Below are positions 55,886 to 64,000 of a stretch of DNA of 64,000 bases, one piece after another; the first letter of the stretch is position 1, and every line of letters starts with the position of its first letter. Source of the stretch: Dromiciops gliroides (Eukaryota; Chordata; Mammalia; Microbiotheria; Microbiotheriidae); the NCBI RefSeq assembly GCF_019393635.1, contig NC_057861.1, positions 359,892,953-359,956,952 on the forward strand, given 5' to 3'. The notes beneath the pieces were generated by a model. That model saw only the letters and a program-made list of their open reading frames with translations, was not told where the DNA came from and searched no databases. A program made the position numbers and the translations under genes.

Positions 55886-56271
55886 ATGTAGATGATATTT
55901 GAGCTCTAAGCATTCCATAATGCATGCTTCAGTCACCTTCATGGCTGTTGAAACAAAGTGTTCTCATCCCCCACATTCCACCATGGATAGTCTTTACATG
56001 CTTGAGGTAGACATTTCCCTAAGACACAGATGGGTTTGAAGTTTGTCAGTTACCCTCAACCTGGTTTAATCCATCTGCTGAAATGGTTTTACTGGGGTGT
56101 AGTTGTTGTGCATGCTATAACTTCTTGGAACTATAAATGAGAGTTGGGTGATTGGTAGATAAAAAAGATGGATGAGTCAGTCAAAGGGGGCTTAACAAAC
56201 CCTGACATCAGAGGTGCTAGTCCTCCTTTAACACCCACCATACTCCTCAGATTAAAATAATATCTCATCAG
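55886..56271. other. Repeat-like sequence, unassigned
   Basis: CCATCTGCTGAAATGGTTTT, TGTTGTGCATGCTATAACTT and GAGAGTTGGGTGATTGGTAG look like an interspersed repeat, but I cannot assign the family. Confidence 0.35.
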
Positions 56272-56533
56272 AGATGCTACTAAGTGGAGACTGAGCTGGG
56301 AGTTCTGTGCCACAGCAGGGCAAAAATCCTAATTGTCTGGTGTCGATACAGTGAACTCCCAGAAGGGAGGGGTTGGGGGAAGAGGGGTTTAGCACCTGGC
56401 TGCCTAAGGAGGGACAAACCAGCCCAAATCAAAAATGGAGCAAGTCACAGCTTCCAAGCATTGATGGGATCTGCTGTCTGCTGCGAATGGACACTTCTTG
56501 CATCTTAGCAAGATATGAGACCCAAGCCTCTCC
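56272..56533 (+). pseudogene. RN7SL: 7SL (SRP) RNA pseudogene, second copy
   Basis: From the 5' domain on it follows 7SL order: GCTACTAAGTGGAGACTGAG, GGGAGTTCTGTGCC, GTGAACTCCCAGAAGGGAGG, CACCTGGCTGCCTAAGGAGG, ACAAACCAGCCCAAATCAAA, AATGGAGCAAGTCACAGCTT and a final GCAAGATATGAGACCC. The first ~40 nt of 7SL are missing or unrecognisable and there are several indels. It is older or more damaged at the 5' end than the copy at 11744-12050. Confidence 0.72.
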
Positions 56534-56679
56534 CCACCCCCACAAGAATGATGTCTCTTTCCTTGTGAGACAAAACTGGAAAATGAAGTTCTTACCAGCT
56601 TGTGAAGGAACTCGATGCCAAGCTATGTAAGTTTGAATTTTATTTACCTAACAATGAACAGTTCAGCTTGGTAACAGTA

Positions 56680-56880
56680 AAAAGAACACTGGATTTAGAA
56701 TCAAAGGACCTGGAAGCCAAATGCCAGACCTGCTGCCTCCTATGTTACCTTGGGCAAGTCATGTCATGCCACTTGTTTTCGGCGTCAGTTTATTTATATA
56801 TAAAATAATAGAGTTTGGACCAAATAATTCCTAAGGTCTCTTCCATCTCCAAATCTATGATGCTTTCAGGTTCTGGATAA
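56680..56880 (+). repeat. MIR-like CORE-SINE
   Basis: AAAAAGAACACTGGATTTAG, CCTTGGGCAAGTCATGTCAT and AAGGTCTCTTCCATCTCCAA. Confidence 0.6.
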
Positions 56881-57954
56881 AATTAAAAAGGGCAATATAC
56901 TTATAAATCATAATGAAATCAATCCCCAAAATAACTGAATTAAACTGAAGAAAATATTGAGATCAGTATGCACTAACGGATCTAAAACAATTTAAATTCT
57001 TAATTAAGCAAAAGTATACAATCTTTTGTTATTTATTAAAAACAAACTTAGGGATACCCTGTGTAAAATACAAGCCTTCATCAAATTGTTCTTCAATTTT
57101 TACTACACAAGGACAAGAAGAATCTAGCCAGGATGAGGTTGAAAAGTGCTGATTTCTTGAATATAATCAAGACAATTAACCTTGTCAAAAAGATAGACTC
57201 AGAAAAGAAACTCAAAGTATTTCAAAGAATCCAAAGAATATAATTAGATTGGAGTAGGAGAGAGATGGGGAGAAAATTGCTGGTATTATTCAGGGGAGGG
57301 TTTGAAGCCCACAGATTTGTCTGTGACCTCATTAAGTAAATAGCTAAGGAGTTATGTATCATATCTAGGTTCCTGGGGATTTCCTAGAGGGCAGAATGTT
57401 TCTCTCCCACATTTGTTTCCCAGAGGAACCTCGATTTCATTGAATTTTTATTAATATTTTCACATATTCTATTGTTTTCACACATTTGTTCACCGCAGAG
57501 TGTTGGTGTAAGTTTAATTTTGACAGGATCTTGAGATAATATTCTCTTACTAACACCAACGCCCATTCCTATGGATGTCAAACAGCAAAGCACTAGGCAA
57601 CAAGGTGGTCATGCCTATATTTACTTTCTCTCCATCTTGATGGAGTTTAGAGGAGTCCTGACTGAGGAAACAGAGGTATTGCCCCAGGTGAATGGTTCCT
57701 ACCCATCATGGTGGGAGGTAAGGGATCAATAGTCAGAAGCTGTGGCCAAACTGATGGGCAGTGGGGTACAGCTCTACCCTTGTGCCTTCAGGGGATGTGT
57801 GATCTTTTCCATGGGGATACTCATTCCATCTATGCATATTACAATCCACCCATGTCTTCTCATTTTGTGTGATTCCTGACTATGTACTCCCCTTCAATCC
57901 TCTATCTTCACCCTTTTTAGCCTTGCCTGTCCTAATGCTGTTATTCCTTTAAAC
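56881..57954. other. No recognised feature
   Basis: AT-rich, no gene or confident repeat. A 7SL-like reading near 57610-57800 was considered and dropped. Confidence 0.4.
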
Positions 57955-57968
57955 AGGAACAGAAGATT

Positions 57969-58320
57969 ATTTTCTATGTGCACATTTTAATTGTTTTTGA
58001 AATACTAAATATTTTTATTTATACTTTTGAGTTCCAAATTTTATACCTCCTTTCCTCCCTTCCCTCCTCACTCCCCAAGATGGCAAACAATCATATATGG
58101 GTTATACATGTGCAATTATGCAAACCATTACCATATTAGTCATTTTGTACGAGAAAACTTGAATAAAAGAAAAAATTAAAAAAGTGAAAAACAGCATGCT
58201 TCAGTCTGTTCTCAATCAGTATGAGTTCTTTCTTTGGAGGTGGATAGTATGCTTCATCATTAGTCCTTTGGGATTTTCTTGTTGGAATTATATTGCTGAG
58301 AAGAGTTAAGTCATTCAGGG
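57969..58320 (-). mobile_element. 5'-truncated L1 insertion (3' UTR only)
   Basis: 352 bp of L1 3' UTR on the minus strand with the purine tract (plus strand CTCCTTTCCTCCCTTCCCTC). The 14-bp duplication AGGAACAGAAGATT flanks it exactly (57955-57968 and 58321-58334). Confidence 0.85.
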
Positions 58321-58334
58321 AGGAACAGAAGATT

Positions 58335-58584
58335 TTAAGAAAACCAATTTCACAAAGTCCAAATCATGTTGCATTCCTTTCCCCACCTTCTATCATCTTT
58401 CTATCTCTTTCTATAAATGACCATTACCTTTGGGAAGTATGTCTTAATTGGACTGACCTATTCCACTCAAAATCTCTTTCGCTTCTCGAGACCATAAATC
58501 ATTTCCTATCACCCCCTATGATTACCACCCTATTAAGAATATAGCTCTTTGAGGACAGGGATTATCTTGTGGATAGCCTATTTC
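58335..58584 (+). repeat. L2-like fragment
   Basis: TGCATTCCTTTCCCCACCTT and GCTCTTTGAGGACAGGGATT are L2-type phrases. The L1 at 57969 inserted just upstream of it. Confidence 0.45.
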
Positions 58585-59020
58585 ATCATGAATTCACTTT
58601 GAATTGTGATTGATCATTATGATGTTCAGGGGTTCCTAAGTCTTTCAAATTTATTTTTCTTTTCAATATTGTTGCTATTGCATAAATTGTTTTCTTGTTC
58701 TTTTCACTTTTCTTCAATTCATACAATTCTTCCCATTTTCTCTGACTACCCTCATCATCATTTCTTATAGCAAAACTGTGTTCTATCACATTCATATATC
58801 ATTTGTTTTTCGAATCGCCAATTGATGGGCAGCTCCTCAGCTTTCAATTCCTTGTCACTATGAAAAGAAATGCTATAAAGGTTTTTGTACATATGGGAAT
58901 CCTTATCTTCTTTGATCTCTTTGGAGATAGATCTTACAAAACAGATTATTGGGTCAAAAAGCATAAACAATTTTTATAGGTTTTTGAAGTATGGTTCTCA
59001 ATTGCTTTCAGGACTGATAG
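58585..59020 (-). mobile_element. L1 ORF2 end fragment
   Basis: Antisense ORF2 text on the plus strand: CATTTCTTATAGCAAAACTG, CGCCAATTGATGGGCAGCTC, TTTTTGTACATATGGGAATC and TTATTGGGTCAAAAAGCATA. It is a separate copy from the one at 57969-58320. Confidence 0.7.
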
Positions 59021-59974
59021 GCCAGGGTGTTTAAATGTACTTGTTTTCCCATGGTCCCTCTAGTCTTTGTCATCTATTTATACTTTAATCTTGATTATGT
59101 TTTGCAGAGAAATCACCTCGTAAGACTATCACAAAGTGCCAAACTGAGAGAATGGATCTTTTAAAATCTGATTGTAGCTGATTTTATTGTATGAAGTTTT
59201 GTGAAGGGGGATGCTGGCATCTTGGTAGAGTCTTGGGCAAAAAAAATTATATGAATGTGCCAGGCACCTGGCGAGTGGAAGAGAAAGGTAAAAATAGAGG
59301 TAGGAGGCTACGCTCTCATTAGAAATTTTCCCCAAGGTAAACACTGCAATTTCATCCTTTTCCTTCTATGGACCCTATACTCTTCTGAAGTTTGGCCAGT
59401 CACTCCCCACACCTAACTCAATTCTGTTGTCAACAATAGGATAATTGTCAAAATTCTGATTTTTCACCTTCTTAGTTTAATCTTTTCCTTCATGATTTCC
59501 TACTCTAATTTTCCTTCACATAAGGTCTATTTCGGTCCTATTCTACTCAACAGCCCCTGATATGGTGACAGACGTTGTTCTGAGTCCTAGGAATACAAAG
59601 AAAAAATGAAATGGTTCTTGCTTCAAGACGCATACATTCTATTAGAGAAGATCAATATACACATAAACATAATGTTTTTGTGTATACATTTAGTTCATAT
59701 TCTTTTCACTAACCTGACAATAGTCTTTTGTAGTCTTCCTTCTATTTTTTTTTTCTGGAGGTAGAAGAGAGGGAGACATTAACGTGATGAGCATCAGTGA
59801 ATATAGTACTTCAAAACAATTTATTTATCTTTCGGATAATTCTTAACTTTTTGTGGTAGGAATAAAATCAGGTAATGACAAGCTTCGGCAATGTATTTCT
59901 AATGCAAATGTCTGAAATAGGAAGAACTTGAGAATTAGGAGACCTAGGTTTTAGACCTACCCTTATTGTAGTTA
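59021..59974. other. No recognised feature
   Basis: AT-rich, with MIR-like words near 59560-59650. It ends at the target site of the ZGPAT retrocopy. Confidence 0.4.
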
Positions 59975-59988
59975 AGCCATGTATTCTT

Positions 59989-62529
59989 TTTTTTTTTTTT
60001 TTGACACAGCAACAACGTCACTTTAATCATTTTGTTTAAGAAAAACTCCTTCCTAAGGCCTTGTGGCAGAACAAACTGGAAAACAAGTGTGGAGAAAAGT
60101 ATTCCCCCCTCCCAAGAAGAGGCTGCCCCGAGTCAAGGTGCCACCAGCACAGCTTGGTCTGTGTTTGGACAGGCCTGAGGTCACCAGGAAAATGAAGGAG
60201 ACCTTGGTCTGCAGGCCCTGCTCCTCTGAGCCTCCTCTCCTGTTCCATCTGCTCTCTGGGGAGTGTTTTGGGAGGGGGAGGAGTGACACCTGACCTTCCT
60301 AACACGCCTCAGGCTGCACCCCTCTGTAGAGTGGGGGCCACAAACTGGCTGGTGGGTGAGGCTGGGAGGGAGTCTGGCTCTGGGGAAGTGTGGGAAAAGG
60401 TGATCTCTTATAATTTCCTGAGTCCATCTAAAGCAGGTACAATTCAGCTCCCCCATTCTGGTAGCTCAGGAGGCAGAAATTATGCCTCTAGCCGGCCCAT
60501 TCCTTGGGAGCCTCCAGCTGGTCCTAAACCCCCACCCCTTAATATCTACACCTGTGGCCCAAAAGAAAGGGTCCCGAGGCAGTGAGGCTGAAGCAGAGCT
60601 CACTTAGGATGGCACAGGTATCCCTAGTGGGGCCTAGGAGCAGAGGAAAATGGAGGGAACTTCGGCGTGGAGAAAGGAGGGTTGTGGGTGGGGAGGTGAA
60701 GAGAAAGGGGGAAGGATGGACTCAGCGTCAGGAGAGAACTCCCACTTGAGCACTAAAACTCGGTCATTTTCTTGTGTGTGGTCAGCCATCTTCTGTTCCT
60801 GCTGCAAACCTGCCTCCTGGTCCCGGAGATTTTTCAGCTCCTTCTGGCTCCAGCCAACTTCTCCTCCAGCTGAGCAGTGGCCACACTATGCCGGGCAATG
60901 TTCCGGGCCAGGGCTTTCTGTATGCTTCGGATGTCCCTCTGAGTCTGCTCCATCTTCTCCAAGATCTGGAAGAGCTGTACACTCAGGGATCGCTTGGTGC
61001 TCTTGCTGGCATGGTAGAGCTCCTTGCTACTCCTCTTAAGGGTCGGGACTTTCCCTTCCTCTTGGACCCTTGGAACCCTGCCTTGGAGTATCTCATTTTA
61101 GGAAATCAAATACGTTGCGCTGGGGTGGGCGTCCCTTGGCTCCATTCCCCTTGGCCTGGCTTTTCCTTGGCTTGCCAAGGTTCTGCTTGCTGCTTGTTCT
61201 CTTTTGGAGAATTTCAGCACCACTGATCTAGGCGACTTCCCCTTCGAAGCACCACAGCATGGATGGGCTCTACTCGGCCCTCAGTATTCTTTCCAAGACC
61301 TTTGCCCAAACTCATAGACCATCTGACAAGAAGTTTGGAGCCAAGCCTCGAGTATGTGCCTCCCAAGCCAGCGAATGAGGAGCTGCAAGCAGGGCCCAAA
61401 GTCTCTTTTTCTAAGGCATCTGACTCGACAACTTTGGCATAGCTGGAATCATCTACATCATCTCCATCAGACCTCAGGAAGGTGTACTGTCTTCACTGCG
61501 TAGGGGAGGCATAATACCATCCCCTTCCACCACAGTCTCTTTGAGAAGCAGTGAGTCAAACTTGACTGTGTAGTAGCCACTGTCCCACATCTGTGATCCG
61601 GGCTGGGTACCAAATTCCATCATCATACTTAGCTAGACAGGCTGAGCCTGTGTGCAGGGCAGTCAGGTCTGGCCTGCTGGAAGGGACGAAGCTCATCCAC
61701 AGCAAGTACTTGCCCATGGGGAGAACCTTGCAGTTCTCTTTGAATCAGCATTTTCTTTCCAGGAAGAAAGGACAGGGTTTTAGGGACTTGTGAGTTGGGT
61801 AGAGATAGAGCACACGAACGCCTGCTGTGCCATCTTCTGAGTGCTCTGTCCCCACAATCATGGCATTATGGTATTCCAGAGTGCCCCATGAACTGTAGTA
61901 GGGAGCATTCACCTTCATCCCACTCAACTCTTCCTCCTCTTCCTCTTCATGCCCAGATCTATCAGGCTCAGTTTCTCTTCTTTCAGGAGAGGTTGCAGTT
62001 TCAGCACCTTGAGTCTCAGAATCTCCTGTCACTTCACGAATGGAATTCTGGAAAGCCAAATACTCAGCTTCATCCCTAACTGCGCTCTCAATTAGGCCAA
62101 GGCTTGGGTCCAGTGTAGCCAGGAGCTTGCTCTTCTTGATGGACACAAGACTGGACTCAGCTCGATCAGCTGCTTTAAGTCAGACTGGAGCTGAAGCAAG
62201 TCAGCCTTTTCAGTAGGGTCCAAGCTGGTCCCCAGGGCCAGCTCCACTTGCTGCAGTTGGACATGGTAGGTCTGGATGGAAGCTTCCACGCTATTTTCAT
62301 CCATCCTGCAGAGGCAGTCTGTAGCTCTTCTGATGATCTACTTAAGTCTCCCTACATCCTCCAAGATTCTGGCTAGAAGGCAGCTGCTCCACAACAACCT
62401 TCAGGAATAACGAGTCGCGTAAACTCCGCGTCTCTTCAGCGCTCACCCCCTCAGGCCTGGGAAGCAGCCGCCACCGCCACCTCCACGGCCACCATGAAAC
62501 CGCCGCTTTGGGCAGGCCAACCACAGATC
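59989..62529 (-). pseudogene. ZGPAT: ZGPAT processed pseudogene, near full-length retrocopy
   Basis: The minus strand carries an intronless copy of the ZGPAT mRNA. A start codon at 62304 opens MDENSVEASIQTYHVQLQQV. An acidic linker and SAPYYSSWGTLEYHNA-type segment follow (61860-61900), then the CCCH finger start KPCPFFLERKC, where a TGA (61745-61747) replaces an Arg codon. Next come a Tudor-like GSACLAKYDDGIWYPARITD, a G-patch with GKGLGK and EGRVEPIHAVVL, and a C-terminal coiled coil ending HKKMTEF before a TAG at 60753-60755. At least three frameshifts (the first near 62160) break it. The 3' UTR has ATTAAA (60022-60027) and an A-tail (59989-60002 as T). The 14-bp duplication AGCCATGTATTCTT flanks it (59975-59988 and 62530-62543). 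Intact ZGPAT is a nuclear zinc-finger transcriptional repressor. Confidence 0.92.
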
Positions 62530-62554
62530 AGCCATGTATTCTTAATTAATAATA

Positions 62555-62600
62555 GCTAAGAGATAGATAGATAGAAAGAAAGACAGATAGATAATACTTA
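62555..62600. repeat. (GATA)n/(GAAA)n microsatellite
   Basis: GATAGATAGATAGAAAGAAA and a further GATA pair. Confidence 0.9.
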
Positions 62601-62830
62601 ATATGTGCCAGTCATTGTGCTAAGCACTTTGCAATTGTTATCTCATTTGATCCTCACAGCAACCCAAGAGGTAGGTGCTATTATTATCCCCATTTTATAA
62701 AATGAGGAAACTTGGGCAAACAGAGGTTAGGTGACTTGCCCAGGGTCACACAGCTACTAAGTGTTGGAGGCTAGATTTGAACTAAGTTCTTCCTGACTCT
62801 AGTCCTGGTGCTCTATCCATTGTGGCTAAA
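62600..62830 (-). repeat. Ther/MIR-like SINE, well preserved
   Basis: TGTGCTAAGCACTTTGCAAT, CTCATTTGATCCTCACAGCA, TTATTATCCCCATTTTATAA and GTGACTTGCCCAGGGTCACA. Confidence 0.75.
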
Positions 62831-62860
62831 CCTCCCTGGCCTCAGTGTTCCTCATCTGTA

Positions 62861-62861
<1 letters not shown>

Positions 62862-62902
<41 letters not shown>
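62862..62902. repeat. (TG)n microsatellite
   Basis: About 20 TG units. Confidence 0.95.
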
Positions 62903-62904
<2 letters not shown>

Positions 62905-62944
62905 AATATAGATTTAAGTTAGGTGGAAAAGTGAATACAGTGAT

Positions 62945-63120
62945 AGTGTTTGGATCCAGTCTAAGACATATCCGAGTTCTGTGGTCCCTTGGAATTTCAC
63001 AACTTCTCTGTACTTTGTTTTTCTCATCTTGTTAGGGGTGGTTGAACTTGATGGCCCTAGGTTGCCTTCCAGGTCTAACCCTATCTAAACCTCTGATTCT
63101 GTAGTTCTGTGACTCTAATA
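62945..63120 (+). repeat. MIR-like fragment
   Basis: GGATCCAGTCTAAGACATAT, TTTGTTTTTCTCATCTTGTT and TTGCCTTCCAGGTCTAACCC. Confidence 0.5.
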
Positions 63121-63866
63121 ACATTTCCTTTGGAAACATAGATTCAGGAAAGAACTAAGCAATAGCCAGGAACAGAAATTGAAACCTAAGATATTTTTAT
63201 TAATGTAGTGTAAAGTGATCAAATTGCTAATTTAATTTCATGTCAGCATTTTCCCAAATTTGTGGGCAAGGTTTAATGTTCAGTTTTCTGCCTTGTGTTA
63301 TAAAATATTTCTATGTTAAATATGGGAATGGTATTATATGTATTTCCCCAATCATAAAATCCCCAAACAGCCAGATTGACTAAATATAAAGTTACATTTC
63401 TCCTTAACTAAATATGGAAATATACATTTTCTGAAACAAGAGTGAATAAGATCTGACAAATGATAAAAGAAACCACCCACTCTAAGGGTGGTGAATATTT
63501 GAGAGATTTACTAGTTTGTTTTTCATAAGACTTAGCAATTTCAGTAAGCAGGAAATTATTAGGTTATTAGAAGATTAAGTACTTATACAATGGAGATAAA
63601 TACTCAGTAGGATTTCACACTCAAATAATTAGATGGATTTGTGATCTCATTAGTGTGAAAATTCTCTTCAATACTGTAATCCATCCATTTCTGGCTATCC
63701 TCAATGACTCTTCCATGTTTTCTATTGAAATCATTACAGGGAACTCATCCAAAATACTAAGAGCGTTTTTGTTTGTTTTGTTTTTTTCTGATATTCACAA
63801 GACACAAGTAGCATACATAGCCTGACAAGCAATTATTTATGGTTCATTCTTACAATGTGATCAACA
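63121..63866. other. Repeat-free AT-rich stretch
   Basis: No recognised repeat, gene or RNA. Several TAATT/ATTA words occur. Confidence 0.4.
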
Positions 63867-63981
63867 AAGAAAGAAGGAAGGAAGGAAGGGGAGAAGGAAG
63901 GGAAGGGAAGGAAGGAAAGAAGGAAGGAAGGAAAGGAAGGAAAGAAAGAAGGAAGCGAAGGGAAGGAAGAAGGAAGAAAAT
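63867..63981. repeat. (GAAG)n purine tract
   Basis: About 115 bp of pure A/G on one strand (GAAGGAAGGAAGG units). Confidence 0.95.
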
Positions 63982-64000
63982 GTGATGTTTTAAAATCTAA

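Noticed and set aside
57610..57850. Possible third 7SL-like sequence
   Set aside because: Only a few words (GGTGGTCATGCCTA and similar) fit, and the order of later blocks does not follow 7SL.
60268..61226. Several 100-150 codon frames on the plus strand
   Set aside because: They are antisense shadows of the GC-richer ZGPAT retrocopy.

Overview
The window looks like a piece of a marsupial nuclear genome. The evidence is repeat content: about 20 copies of a tRNA-headed SINE of the marsupial WALLSI/WSINE type, composite Mar1-like CORE-SINEs, RTE-tailed SINEs, MIR/Ther elements, L2, CR1/L3, several marsupial-type L1 and HAL1 (ORF1-only half-L1) copies, and solo LTRs. An Australian marsupial is plausible from the SINE type, but I cannot fix the species. 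The DNA is AT-rich. I found no intact protein-coding gene and no exon I could defend, so the window is best read as intergenic or deep-intronic sequence.

The gene-like content is all retrocopies. The largest is a near full-length processed pseudogene of ZGPAT (CCCH zinc finger, Tudor, G-patch, coiled coil) on the minus strand at 59989-62529. It keeps a poly-A tail, an ATTAAA signal and a perfect 14-bp target-site duplication, and is broken by frameshifts and stops. A decayed Y-box-protein pseudogene, interrupted by a SINE, lies at 11245-11615. Two decayed 7SL RNA pseudogenes lie at 11744-12050 and 56272-56533.

Layout. 1-7.9 kb: L1 3' ends, Mar1, MIR and SINE copies. 7.96-10.3 kb: an L1 3' end carrying two SINEs, one of which carries a solo LTR in its A-tail; an inverted fragment of the same LTR follows. 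11-15.7 kb: Y-box and 7SL pseudogenes, then an L1 derivative lacking ORF1 and the reverse transcriptase. 19.6-21.3 kb: another rearranged L1. 23-30 kb: L2, Mar1, CR1/L3 and SINEs. 30.5-32.1 and 36.3-38.7 kb: two HAL1 copies in opposite orientation that share one ancestral SINE insertion. 38.7-41.8 kb: two L1 ORF2 ends in inverted orientation around an L2. 42 kb: a hexanucleotide microsatellite grown from a SINE tail, next to a LINE reverse transcriptase fossil of Dong/R4 type. 46.8-49.5 kb: L2, L3 and SINEs. 49.85-50.46 and 53.1-53.7 kb: two clean solo LTRs. 55-59 kb: L2, Mar1, 7SL and L1 fragments. 60-62.5 kb: the ZGPAT retrocopy. 62.5-64 kb: MIR and microsatellites.

No genes work together here. 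I saw no new biological system. What deserves a second look is retrotransposition history: nested insertions with readable target-site duplications, a SINE captured by a HAL1 lineage, deletion derivatives of L1, and several precise inverted repeats. Family names are from memory of consensus features, not from a library search.
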